Shown in pieces: positions 1-12,600 of a stretch of 64,000 bases of DNA. The stretch is taken from assembly GCA_963556695.1 (NCBI GenBank), contig CAUWAG010000008.1, positions 1,116,001 through 1,180,000 on the forward strand. The letters run 5' to 3'. The DNA comes from Anthostomella pinea (Eukaryota > Ascomycota > Sordariomycetes > Xylariales > Xylariaceae). The position numbers were made by a program, and so were the translations under genes. Position 1 is the stretch's first letter. Each line of letters opens with the position of its first letter. The notes under the pieces were generated by a model. It was given only the letters and a program-made list of their open reading frames with translations. It did no database searches and was not told the DNA's origin.

Positions 1-540
1 CGCGCGTGCACAGTACCATCAGAGTTGCTCGCCTGCATTGCTCCTCTGGGGGGATCTTGCGGCGGTGGGAGATATGATATGCAGTTTGCCTGTAGGCACA
101 GGGCCATCATGTAGGATTAGACGAAACACTGGGAGCATCCGAGATGGGGGTCGACCGACATTGGGGTTCAGTCAGGCAATTGCGTGCTGCCTGTCATGTA
201 CGCGGCCAAAAGCAGTAAAAGCCCCTTGGCCAGGTGACGAACGCCTAAGACATGCAGCTGCATTATTCCGATGTGACAGCCTCAGATCTCGACGAGCGTT
301 TAATGAAATGTGACAGGTCTCATAGCCCGCGCCCCGTGTCCGGTTCGAATGGGCCGGAAGTATCCAGGGCTTCCAGACTCGTTGAGATCGTCGCCGAGGA
401 GGAGCGCCGCCGTCAAGCGACATGGCTTCCATTAGTCTGCCTGCCAGCCTGAGTGTATCTAGCAGGTTGACATAGGTAAGTCGTGAGCAGCAACACCAAG
501 GTGAAGCATGCCGCGCTGATTTCGTGGACGTGTTTGCCAT

Positions 541-565
541 GGGGGGGGGGGGGGGGGGGGGGGGG
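541..565 (+). repeat. 25-base homopolymeric G run
   Basis: Twenty-five consecutive G residues are seen, following the triplet CAT. No other mononucleotide run in the window is as long. It may be a real simple repeat able to form G-quadruplex structure, or its length may be imprecise because such runs are hard to sequence. Confidence 0.9.
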
Positions 566-3540
566 TTCACTTGTCAATACAAGACTGTCGGCATGGAAGA
601 CCTTGGCGAATCTAGATCCTCTCCGGTAGGTGTATCACCAGAGTACATGCAAGCAGACCAAAGCCGCCCAACTTGTACCTCTCTGGCAGAGCCTGAGTCA
701 TTCTTGCCGTGTTAAGCTGGCCGGGATCGGCGTGGATTGTCCATTTGAAGAGCGCAGGTGCCTCATTGCACGGGATACGACATCTAAGGCGGCGGTCTTC
801 AGAGGGAGGCTAGATGGCCTACATGACTTGTATGACGGCGCGATCTACCAGTAGAAGATGCTCCCAACTCCTTGATACTGACGAGACACATAACCGGGCG
901 GTTGCTTCTCGAGCAACGAACAACCCGGCTAGGAGATGCGCAAGGCCGTTTGTACTGCGTGGAATGGCGGTGGGAGTGCTTGAAGCAACGAAACCGAAAC
1001 CCGGGACAACGGAGCGCTTACAGTACACCTTGAAGACCAATTAATCAGGGAACCACATGGGCAGTGGCCATCCCGAATAATTAACTAACAGTGCACGATG
1101 ATGTGAGCAGATCCAGGTTCCTCACTCGACCAGCGGCAGCTGCTGTTCTTGGAAGCTGCAGAATGTCCGCGGCCCGTCTGCAAGATTGGCGACGCGATGC
1201 CAACGTCCTGTGGCTGACTCTGTGTTCCCACACCTTCCGTCTTTTTGAGTTCTTCCTCTTTAGGTGGAGCTTGATGAATCGATGCCTACGTGATCGGTAA
1301 CGATTCCATAATCCATTCCCAAAGGCTGCGATGTAGCTAGTACGACACCACCATGGAAGGAAAGAGAGCTTGTCAACAGGTGTAATATACTCGAGACGTT
1401 GCTCCAGACCAATTCGCAAGGGAAAACCCCAGCGTGGATATTAGCTGCCCCTGAATCTTCTGTACTGACTGCGGCCTGGGCGCTGTTAATCATTAGTGTC
1501 TGACAGCCGACAGCCAGAAGCAGGACCATCCCAGTCGACTCGGCCGGGATGGCAAGTGCGGCAGATGGAGCAAGGCAGCCCAGTTATTACTATGATCTGA
1601 TAACATGCGCTGTCTTGGGCTGGATCAGCGAGTCTGCAGAAAGGCAACCCGAGCCACCTGTGCACCGGAAGCCTCGGATATTTGTTTTATGGAGAGGGCG
1701 AAACAGTATGCAAACGCCCACAAACGTCGCGGCATTTCGGATCAGGATGAGATCTCTATAATCGCTCGCTGATGATAACATATCGGACGCTCTTTATTAA
1801 GACCTTGAGAAACGGCGATGTCGTTCGAGAAGCAAGGGAGGAGAAGCCGCCAGGGGTTGGCGTCAAGGGTGTATGCAGTACCGTGACTGCGGAACCAGCC
1901 GTGCCAGCCCAGGTGCATGGCACCAGCTCTGGAGTCTGTAGTCTGGACTCTCGGACTCCAGCACATCTTTTCCTCTTCAAGGAATTGTCGCGAACGACGG
2001 TTCCATGTGGGGTGAGTGGGTTGTGGGCCGTCCGATGGCAGCGGGTCGGAAGTTGTTTTGACAGGGGAATCTAAAGAGATCAAGCCATGGATAGGCCATG
2101 CATGGACCAGTCCAACCATGAACCGGACCATGGACCAGGACCAAGGGTTCGCTGACAGCACGGTCCCGAAATTGACGGCGGTCGTGCCGTTGTGTCAGCC
2201 ACGCCCCGTCATCTCTCTCCTGTCACAGTGGAACAGGCAAGAGAAGGCGGCAAGTAGTCTTGGTTGCATCCATAGCAAGGCGTGCCTGTCAGGCGGTCAT
2301 CATTAGGGCTGCGATTGGCCCTCGATTGGTGGATGGCGGCATGCGGGCAAAGGACGTGACCGTACTCCAGATGCAGGAGGCCGTTGTGGCAGGCTGTTGA
2401 CCTGGGGTATGCTTGAAGATTGGAGGGTTGAAGATGCTCACCGATGAAATATGTAAGACACTCAAACAGGAGACGGGATCTTTTGCTGCGTGCATTGCTG
2501 ATCTTCTGTTTGAGATCTGCCTACATGTGCACGGCATGCTTCGTGCATGTACAGGTGATAAACATGGGAAACCCGTGCAGGTTGTTGAGAGTCGATGGGT
2601 CGTCAAGCTTTGAGACTGGCACGAGTGGCATAATCAGAGTGCTTTGTCAAACCATACAGGCAGCTGGATGCCAGCTGGTAGACAGTACTATTTAATGGTT
2701 GCAGGTGTACCGTACCCGAGACACATGACAAGTGGTCTATCGCAGCCACATCTCACTCTGGGCGTGACGAACAGCACAGCCTCACAGTGGAAAAAGCAAC
2801 AGAGCACGACAGATACCTTGCCGCCACATGGTGGCCTGATTTCTATGTCTCTTCCGACACATCGGAGTCGACGGGAGTGTGAGAAACCAAAGCTAGAGGA
2901 CGTTGAACTGACTAAAACATGCATCTTCTACCTAGGTACTGTAGTGACAGCGATCGAGATGATCATCCGTGATGATACTACTATTACCCAGGAACCGGAC
3001 TTTGCAACTTAGAGCCGGATCAACACGAAGCGGGATTGACCATCTGCGCTTCTGCAGCGTCCGCTGGCGTCCGCTGGCTTTCTGGCCGGTCTTGATTGTT
3101 TTAGCAGGCGCCGGCGCGGCGCAAGGGATGGGATCAGCCACCATCTAAATCTTGGGACCGGGGGTAGAGGCGGATATGTGACAGGTGACAGAGCGAGGCT
3201 TCTCCGGGTTAGAGATCTGCGGCTCTTCACAACTGCCAACTGGACAATAGTCTTCAGATCTGCCTCATGAACCGAGCGGAAATAAGCATTCATTATTATG
3301 CATGCAACCAAATGTGAGATGCTTATGTCACGGAACAGCCGTCTACGATACATACTAACAGTACCTAGAGGCTAGCATCAACCCATCACTGCCTCATGTC
3401 TGGCTAGCTGACTAGCCCGTTGCCCTATGCACGTGCGGTACCGGTCCGCAGCGCCAAGTTGAAATGATCGACACGCCAGTGCCTGTTATACATAGTATGT
3501 ACAGGCATATTTAGAGATTACTGATCCTCCTCGTGCACTT

Positions 3541-3818
3541 ATCTGACGGACTGCGAGATGGCACCACTGGATGTGGCTGGTAGCTACCACTCCTTGCAGC
3601 CATAATTGCCCTACAACCTCCCCCGGCTAACAATTACAAGGGTATTCACCACCTAATTTACTGCATTTCTGAGAAGGGCTGGTACTTGCGGCACAGGCAA
3701 AAAGCTGCCTGGAATAAATGTACTGCAGCTTGATTGGTATTTCTGTGTGGAGATGTGGCAAAGACCCCGGATGGTACCAGCCACATCCCAGGTGGTGCCA
3801 TCTCGCAGTCCGTCAGAT
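3541..3818. repeat. Inverted-repeat element with ~43-bp arms
   Basis: The arm at 3541-3583 is matched in inverted orientation by 3775-3818, with only a couple of one-base indels over about 43 bp. The 190-bp interior has no coding potential. The structure resembles a non-autonomous terminal-inverted-repeat element (MITE) or a folded-back duplication. I could not find a target-site duplication at its ends, so the transposon reading is inference. Confidence 0.65.
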
Positions 3819-4425
3819 ACACGGCAGTTGGAAAGCCGGATCTCAACCGTTGTAGTTAGTAAAAGCGCCAGTCTCTCCACAGATGGCTGAAAGGTGGCAA
3901 CCGCACGGGAGTCACGGCGCTGTCAAGTGGGCACCGACTTCCACCACTTGGACCGCTCGGGGGCGCCGTCTGGAACCGCTCGTCAGCCCATCTGCCCATC
4001 TGCCCATCTGCCATCTTGACGGATCCCGATAAGTCGGCGACTGTTCTAGGCTTCTAGCCAAAAACCGATGGGCTGCTGGCCGCTGGACACAACCGCCCTT
4101 CGTCCGGAATTATATCATATAAGTCGTGCATGCCCATTACTAATAATTAGACAAGACGAACGTGCATGCACGACGCACATCATACCTGCCGTGCAGTGAA
4201 TCTAACCGCTTCATGTTGTCGATCGTGACAGGCTGACACCACCATCAGATTCCTTTCCAAACTGCGTTGTTGCTGAGCTTGACTCGGGAGGCGTCCGCAT
4301 CAGTGTCCGCAGGCGCTGGCAGTCACGTCAAACGTCAGACGTCAGATTGTCGAGAATCAGCAAGGCTTCGCTCACCAAACCACTCCGTCCTACTTGGAAC
4401 GATTCGTGACAGGACGGTGGCAGGG

Positions 4426-4688
4426 CAGGCAGAGGACAATGAAAACCATACATAGCCACCAGCCCCACCACCAACACCAGCACACGTTGTTGGTAGGGAT
4501 TTTACTACCTTCAGTTTTCAACGCTTCACAATTAAATAAAAGAAAATTAAGTAAATATCAACACGCACATGTGATTGTAGAGAATTGCTTGCTTTATTTA
4601 ATAAGTACTAACGTTGGTGATCTAAGGATATTATGTACTGAAGCATCTCGATTGAAGGCTATGTATGGTTTTCATTGTCCTCTGCCTG
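4426..4688. mobile_element. MITE-like element, 32-bp perfect TIRs, CAGGG duplication
   Basis: The element begins CAGGCAGAGGACAATG and ends with its exact reverse complement. The inverted repeats (4426-4457 and 4657-4688) are identical over 32 bp. CAGGG lies immediately outside each end (4421-4425 and 4689-4693), which reads as a 5-bp target-site duplication. The interior of about 200 bp is more AT-rich than its surroundings and carries no open frame. Perfect arms and an intact duplication suggest a young insertion that has largely escaped RIP. The superfamily is not assigned. Confidence 0.8.
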
Positions 4689-7600
4689 CAGGGTCGATGG
4701 TGTTGAGGCGCAGCGGCAGCTTGAGGAGAGGCAATGGGGCTGATATACAGACCAATCGCATTCGAGAGCTGGCCTTTGACGTTGACAGGCGGGGCTGGGG
4801 GAGAGACACAAATCGGCTCCGATTCGGCTCCGATTCGGCCGGCTGTCGGACGGGAACACCTTCGTCCCATCAACCCCCGACCCCAAACGCGCATCGTCTC
4901 TCCGCAACTGTCAAGAGCATCGTAGTGCCTATGCGTAGTGCTTCCTGCCGTCCGTGAATAATAATAAAATTCAATCCGACAACAACGAGCGGCGTCGTAT
5001 GCCCCGTGCGGGCCCCGCCCGGCCGCCCAGGACGCCAGAGTCGCTAGTGGAGGCGTCAAGAAATCAAAACAGTCCAATACAGCGGCAGTCGGGGGGTTTG
5101 CCCAAAACATGCCACCTCGACGAGATTTGACAGCCGAGCCGCCCTGGTTGATGATCATCAAGGCTCAAGCATCCACTTCGACCGCAGCGGAGACGAGCGT
5201 GACGAGCTAGAGCGTTCTTACATGGTCTCAGTAGTTTCGCCGAATGGCCCAAAGGCAACTGCCGTCAGCTTCTATACCACGCGAGTCGACGCGTATCACC
5301 ACCATAAGAGGACGTCTACCAGAACGGCTGAACTGTGACACGACTTGACTTACATGAGGCTCAATGCCGAAATGGGGACCAGGGTTTCTAGTGTCTGTGC
5401 TCTGGTTATCATCATCGATATCAGAGAGCCAGGCACCCATGGGCCATAGGTATTCGCACAGGGACTCAATCTGACAATCTGACGATTCAAGGTTCCAAGC
5501 GAGCCAAGGTCTAATCATAATAATAATAAGTCGATGTGCTGCCGGCTTCAGTGTTTAGCCATGCCGGAGCACTTCGATCCGCTATGCATGCCGTACTTGG
5601 AGGCTGGCTGCCATCCTCAACAATATTGAACGCAGGAGGAAGAAGAAGATCAGGAAGGTATCATGTTGGAAGGAGCGAAACTCATAAGGACCGCAATTGG
5701 AGCCGGATCGCTAAGCCACTGCCACAGCCGCCTCTAAGCGCTGACATAGGATATTATTATCTAATGACCTTGCCTGTTCACGGGCTGTGCAGGCTGGCTC
5801 CAGTGCTGTGTACCTGCCTTACCTAGGTAGGGTAGGTAGACGTGGCGGCGTGGCTCGACCGCTCGACCGCTCGACCACAACCTTTTCTCCTCGGCCTCGG
5901 CATCCCAGCCTGCACGCATTGCATCACCTTGACAAATAGCCCAGTCTGCCAGTTAAGCGTCAAGCGTCAAGCGCTGCTGCCACCTGTGCAGAAGTGCAAC
6001 GCACACATCTTCCATCTTCCTCGCCTTGTGGGGGCCTCGACTCTCGAGATCTACTAGGTACGTAGCCATGGTGCTTGGTTCGACTAGTAGGGGCACAAAC
6101 TTGACAGTTCGTCCTCCCCGTCCGAACACGAACAGCTAACGGCCACACCGTTTGTTCCGAATAAAGACAACCTTTCGACGGTGCCGTCTCCTCGGGCGCG
6201 GCTGCGTCATATCATTTGGCTGCCCGCCATGCCCCATGCCTGCCATGCCCAGTGCCTAAGTGCAGATGCACGGAAACCTTCTTCTGGGCCGGCAGCCTGC
6301 AGTTGGGACATTGCCTGGGCCACCGGGTATGACAAGTCCTGCCACTGGCCCAATGCCCTCCCGATCTTGCTACCACCGCTGCAGTGGGACGAGCCATCGA
6401 CACGGTTGGTCTCGTAAGGGCATCCTGCGTGCGACGGCCTCGTCTTACTACACAGCTGGCTGGCTGGCTGGCCGTGCGCCACGCCCGCGCCTCAACTAAT
6501 ACATACGTGACATGGCAATGGGACAGACAAGCAAGCAGTCCTGCCTCTCAATCACCTAATTATCGGCTTGCAGTTGCAGGTTGTGAACTTGTGTCTTGTA
6601 CGGCCCGCTTCACAAGTATGCATATCTGCATTCTCCGCGGCTCAGGGACGGCAGTCCAGCCCAAGCGGCAGGTGGAACAGGTACCTGACGGCTCCTATGG
6701 TCTAATATGAACAGGGGCTCACTGGGCCCTTGTTCAGAAATCCGGAGGCAAAAGACTTCGATCGGGCCTTGGAATGCACGCACCATATGCAATGACACCT
6801 TGGTGTTCAAGGTCGACCCCGGTACCACTACCATCTTCCTTCCATCGGGCAATTTCATCTGGCACCAAAGCAGCAACCGTCGCGGTCCGGGGTCTTGAAC
6901 CCCTGCCTGCAGATACCACCGTTCAACACTTGCCTACCTGGTTGTGTTACTACGACCGCTCTGCCGCTGTGACCTGTCTGCTGCTGCAGGGAGGTATGCG
7001 TCGATGATGTACGCAGCACACTCCACCGCCGTCGCTATCGAGAGCCAAGCTTGTCTTCTTGTCAGACCCCTGACCATGGCATGCTCCGTGTCCCGGTATA
7101 GTACCACCCAAGGACCATCAGTCCTTGCCCGCACAGGGCGACGCCACAAGCAAGCACCAGTCAGTCTCGTGTGTGGGGAGGTGGGCACACGACAAGTCGG
7201 GTGGTATTTCTTCATCGTACCCTGAACGTTGTCCTGGCGTCTACATGTATGTCATCCTTGCTCATGCTTCGTTCTCATGCCTGGGCTCTTTATGGTTTAG
7301 CCAAAGGCCCATCAACACCGTCTCTCCACACCCTGAACGGCAATCCTAACTTCAACATTGGAAATGCATTCTAGACCCCTTATGAATGTGCCTTTTCCAT
7401 TCTCTTCACCATCACTAGACCCCGCCCAGGTTTCCTTTTGGCCGGTCATTTTGCTTCCTCCCTTGAAGCTCCCCTCGCCACAGTTCTCTAGGTTATCACC
7501 TTCCCTGAACCTGGGCCTGACCTTGAATTGCTTCTTTTTTTGATCGATCCCCCGCCTGTTGCCAATTTGGGGTACGCCATCCGTGCGCTCGCTTGAGCAC

Positions 7601-8219
7601 CGTTGAAGCTATCTGGAGGTCACAACTCATATGATACTACAAAGGCTCCTGTCACCTCATCTCTCCATCCAGCTCTGGTCATACCGCGGGTTCGCTTCAT
7701 CTTATCTACATCAAGTCCCTCGAGGGGTCAGAATCACTAGCAAAGAGTGGCTGTTACTTGACCCAGCCGACTAGGCTTCGATAGAACCAGTCTTCGACTC
7801 CTTTGCCTTCTTTGCCTTCTAGAAATACACAAGATCCTCCGGTCTACGGTACATACAATACATAATTGCCGTCCTCGGACCAGACCTGCCCAGGCAGGGA
7901 TACCCTAGGGGACCAACATACACTTTCGTTGGTCTTCCGGAACCAGTCAACACCATCGCTTTGGCTACTCGATGTAACAACCGATTGGTCTTTCATTGCT
8001 CTTTTCCTTGATCAAGATCAAGCCAAGGTACGCACTTCTTTATCGAGGCAATCTGCATTCAATGACACCATGTCTCCGGGATTCGCAGCTGACATCGCCA
8101 CAGGCGCAACCGTTGAGCGGAACACATCGGTAACTGCTGCTTGTTATGTTATGGAATATAGTTCTACACGACTTGCAATAAGAACCATTGCAGATCGACG
8201 GAATCGGGATATCAACAAG

Positions 8220-9661
8220 ATGTCTACTCTCACCATGCCTTCCCACCACCACTACCACCACCCTGGCTTCCATCGCGAATTTGCGTGGCTCGATACCCGC
8301 CCCGAGACTTCATCACGGTCACGCAACGATCACGAAAGGGTGGCTCTTCCATCGATCCGACAAGTACGTCAGTTCATCACCAGCCGAGGAGCTTTGCTAA
8401 CGAACCGTAGACTTTCCCCGAACTACAGCTGCAAGTTCAACAGGACGGCGCAGTCGGAACACCACTGGCCGCAACGTCCCCAGTTAGTGGGCCGTTCACG
8501 GGGACGATGACACCACCGGAATATGTCCATTCCCCGACACATTCCAAGCGACGGCGTTTGTCTTTCGACGACGAGAGAGAAGCCGAGAGAGCGAATCAGG
8601 TCCCGAGGTTTTACAACAGTTCCCAAGGAGTTGCGTCCAGGCAACAATCTCCGCCCTCTGCAACGCGGCCAACTCCGGAAGGATGGGGAAAATCGAGCAC
8701 GACAAGCCCTTATGTCGGAAACGGCGCTCTTCCGTCTATGAGGTCGCCAGCCAGAGTCGAAGTCCATGAACGAGCCGAAGCTCGCCCCACCTTGCCGAGC
8801 CTACCACTGTTAAACTTGGAGCGAGGTGCTCCCGAGATGCACCGGATTCGAAGCCACTCGGGTGACGACTATGTCCAAGAGTCGACGAGGAGACCTAGTC
8901 TGGTGCCTAGCAATGGCCAAGGAATGGAAGCGGCCGTACCTGGGTATCAACAAGCGAACTATGGGTACGGCTTCCATCACCCCAGCCGGGTCCAGTCACT
9001 GTCCGTCGGTTCGGTCCATCCGTTTGACCGGACGCCATTTTCGCCGGGGGCATACGGTCAGCACTTCCACGAGACGTTCATGCGCATTGGCGAGTATGGC
9101 ATGGGGATCAATGGCGATAGCAAGCAACGGAAGCGCCGGGGCAACCTTCCCAAGGAGACTACAGACAAGCTTCGTGCGTGGTTCGTTGGCCACCTCACCC
9201 ACCCATACCCTACCGAGGACGAGAAGCAGGACCTCATGAGGCAAACTGGTCTGCAAATGAGTAAGTGAACCCACACAAGCGCCGACTGACACCTGGAAGT
9301 CTGGGAGCTTGGGCCGAACGTGCCATCTGCTCCGGTCTCAGGTGTCTGTGCGCACCGCGTAGAGTTTGGACGTGTGTGATCTTCGTGGCTGACAAGTCTG
9401 CTGTTATTAGACCAAATATCCAACTGGTTCATCAACGCCAGACGGCGGCAACTGCCGACAATGATCAGCAACGCCCGTGCCGAGTCTGACGCCATGACTG
9501 GCCGAGGAGGAGATGGCAAGATCATCACTTCGACTGAACGGCTCGAGTACGATCACGAGGGCAGACACCTCAGCGATGGCGAGGGAGCCAACTACGATGA
9601 TATCGGCCTGGAGGCCACGAAACGATGCAGAGCCACGAACATGAAGCGCGGCAGCATATGA
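8220..9661 (+). CDS. TALE-class homeodomain transcription factor
   Basis: The model is 8220-8363, 8411-9260 and 9411-9661, about 414 residues. Introns have GT...AG ends, and the second one splits an Asn codon inside the homeodomain. The homeodomain spans about residues 286-348. It begins with a basic KQRKRRG arm, carries the three-residue loop extension (HPYP) that defines TALE proteins, and ends with the recognition helix NQISNWFINARRRQLP. Known fungal relatives are Cup9/Tos8-like and KN-type regulators, which bind DNA in the nucleus and often control development. The N-terminal 285 residues are low-complexity, with a His-rich start, an LPSIRQ segment and a basic KRRRLSFDD stretch that could be a nuclear signal. 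I chose the ATG at 8220 for its good context (ACAAG before it); an in-frame ATG at 8235 is the alternative. Target genes cannot be read from the sequence. Confidence 0.9.
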
Positions 9662-12600
9662 GAAAAAGTTACTAGCGTGTGTATTATTTTCGGGCATTAC
9701 GGCATTACTATTCGACACCTGTATTCTTGCCGGGTTATCGAGAGCGACTTTCCATTCCCACGAAGGGCTAAGCGGCGTTGGCATACGAGATCATGTTTGA
9801 CAGCATCATTATGGATGGGTCTGGTAAAATCATCAGGGGGAAGGAGAATCATCACAATTCTCACGGGGCGAACTGCTGTTACTCGACGTGACGAGACAGC
9901 TCTCTGGGACAGCCTCTCTCGGAGAAGAGAGCATGATGGATCAAGGCACGGTGTGATTTAGGGTTGTACAGTAGCACCCACGGCACCAGCAGCGGAGGAA
10001 TATCATTAGAGCGAGAACGATACACGACAGAGCATCGTTGTACATATATAGAGTAGTCGTGACTGCAAGATGCGGCATCACCGTCAGGGAAATGAAGTGC
10101 AACATCAATATCAAGACCAATAACCTGGTCGCCGGCACGTCTGATATTGTGAGGCACGTCTGATATTGTGATTGGCACATGCTAGAACGGATGCATGGGC
10201 AGCATGAAGCATGAGCAACGACTCGGATCGTTGCCAACTTCCCTGAGGCGAACACACACACCCACACCTCCCTCCATCTGCTCGTGCCCCCTAACCCCCT
10301 TACCACAGCAGGGGGCCCGGGGTCGTTTCCGAAGGGCACGACAGATACACGATGGCGCTTGGCGATCCTGTGTGCCTGTTAGGCGGCGGCTGCCGCATCG
10401 CATCGCCATGCTTTCTTCTGACCACGTCCATCCCATCATGCCTATCGCGCACGGCATACATGATAGATTGCTTGCATACGAATAACATAACGCATTACTA
10501 CCATGAGCTTCCGATCGATAGATTAAACGTGCAGATCCATCGACCCATCGCCCGGAAGACGGCGGCGGAGAAGAGCGAATCTGCTGCTTGGGTACCGACG
10601 ATCGGGGGAGGGCACGACGACGATGGGTTGAGGTTGGGATGTTGGCGTGGTGATGATGACTTTTCCGCCGGCCGCTGGATCTGGCCGCCTTGCACGGCAC
10701 CGCCATAGGACAACACAGACAACACAGCAAGCACATCACAACATAACATGGGTTTCATCAGGAGGAGGAGAAGGCGGGATGCACGCACGCCTGCACGCCT
10801 GCACGCATGCATGCACTCACGCACTGACGCCCGCCCTCCACTCGGCGGCAGGCAGCCACCATCTGGGAATCGATCGGATGACGGCAGCGATCTGGACGGA
10901 TCTGGGGGGATCTCGGGACCGGGCACTGGGCAGGTGAAGTGAGGCGAGGAGAAACGGGTGAAGGATAGGTGGTAGAAAAAAGAAAAAGAAAAACACTCCT
11001 GGGCTGACCGCTACTGCGGGTTGTGCCTATGCATCATGCAGAGTAAATGCAGATGCAATCTATCCGTGTGTCATGTGAATCTGTATCTATCCAACCATCC
11101 AGCTATCCATCTATCTATCTATCTGTCTACCAGTGATCCCAAGTTCCAGCGACTCGGCCATCGGACCTGTATGAGTAGAAGGAGGAGGAGGAAGACGAGG
11201 AAGAGGAGGGATCGTTGTTGTTGTTGTCACACTGCGTCTCTCTGGCCTCGTACCTGATTCATCAAGATCGGGAGCCATGAGCCGCTGCTCACGAATGAGG
11301 AGGTGCCTCTCGAGCTACCTACGCAAATGCATGCCAACGAACGCTCAGACGGGGGCGGGCGTCGTGGATGGCGAAACTCTGAACGAAGGGTCATAAATAC
11401 ACACACGCATACCACTATCCGCGTTCTCCTGCCCCGGCCGTGCCAGAGGTTCTGGCCGGACGCCTCTCGAACACACAAAACCGCCGGTGCGGATGCATAG
11501 ATGCGTGTGTGTGGTGTGGACGGACCGACAGGCTACTGTCAGCGCAGTCCTCGAGCGGAGCATCCCGCATTCCGCGTCAGTCAGATCTGAACGTTGGAAT
11601 GGCTACGGCGGGATCGGACGGCATGCGTTGACGGCCAAGACTACTTACTACTCCTACCCCTATTACCTCTCAAGGCCGTGTCAAGGTAGGCTGTATCTTG
11701 TAACCATCGCCGTGCGCACGCCGCCTTTCAACCTTCTGCCAGGCTACCGGCAAGTTGGCGTCTGTGTTTCTGTCTTCTGGGTGTAGGAGGTGGCAGCTTA
11801 CTTCTTCACCACACTGACGGTCCGTGCCACGAAGACCGTGTGTCCATGACATACCTAGTACTATCTACGTAAGCTTGTTAGGTGGTGGTTCTCGGACAAT
11901 AGCGCGAGTCAAATATCTCGTGCCTGTTTTCAGATGGCATGTTCCGGCCACAGACGATATTGTGACTTGTCACCGTTTCGTGATGTCTTGATACAGGAAA
12001 CTGGTCCCGGTCTGCGCACTCGTGGTGTCTGAGACCACTGGAGTCCGGCAAGCAGGTAAAGAACTCTGTTGAGATGGGACCGTCTCAGTTGAGCCGCACT
12101 GACGAACGCCGAACGACAAGCCCGTTCCCACGAAACCCAAACTCATGAGACGACGACAGCTACATGGGTCGCTGAAGTCGTCGCACCTCAGGGCTTATTC
12201 TAGAGCCGACACCTTGACCACGAGACTGTTTCCTATTTTGGATTTGTCGGGAGGACTGATCAGAGTTTCTCTGGACAGGCAAGGTGCGGTCAGTCAGCAC
12301 TCATCACTCATCAGGGTTCAGGACCAAGATTGGTTTGAGTCCTTTACTGATATGCCCTACGTTACGTGGGCTCCCTGCCAATACCGTTTCGGTTCGACAT
12401 ACCGGAGGCCATCCTGCGGGAAAGGCTCCCTAAGGCGTCTCCTCGTCGCAGATGCCCTGAGCAGTGAGCAGTGGGATCGAACCCCTTTCTCGGGGAATGC
12501 TCTGCTGAGGTAAGTAGCTTTTCGTTCTTGTTCCTTCAGGGGTGTTTTATGAGGCTCCCTGTATCATGCACGGAGAGGTAGGAATTATTACCGAGTAATT

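Larger units (their letters stand above)
1..8219. other. 8.2 kb non-coding stretch upstream of homeobox gene
   Basis: I recognise no gene here. Open frames are short (under about 190 codons), lack family motifs and occur equally on both strands. It holds a 25-base G run, two inverted-repeat elements (3541-3818 and 4426-4688, listed separately), an 11-base perfect inverted repeat (4123-4133 with 4164-4174), and a small bulged hairpin at 2522-2551. Roughly 7370-8219 is rich in C/T tracts, as expected of the promoter and long 5' leader of the homeobox gene that starts at 8220; this is inference from composition and position. An unannotated non-coding RNA cannot be excluded. Confidence 0.6.

Noticed and set aside
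10780..10830. GCACGCAT-rich patch considered as a CRISPR-like or protein-repeat array
   Set aside because: Units are short and irregular, with no spacer structure and no coding frame that makes sense.
12468..12495. Minus-strand GGGGTTCGATCCC resembling a tRNA T-arm
   Set aside because: Only part of the stem pairs and no cloverleaf can be formed upstream.
12145..12513. 122-codon open frame
   Set aside because: No motif, no promoter-like context and no family resemblance; probably chance.
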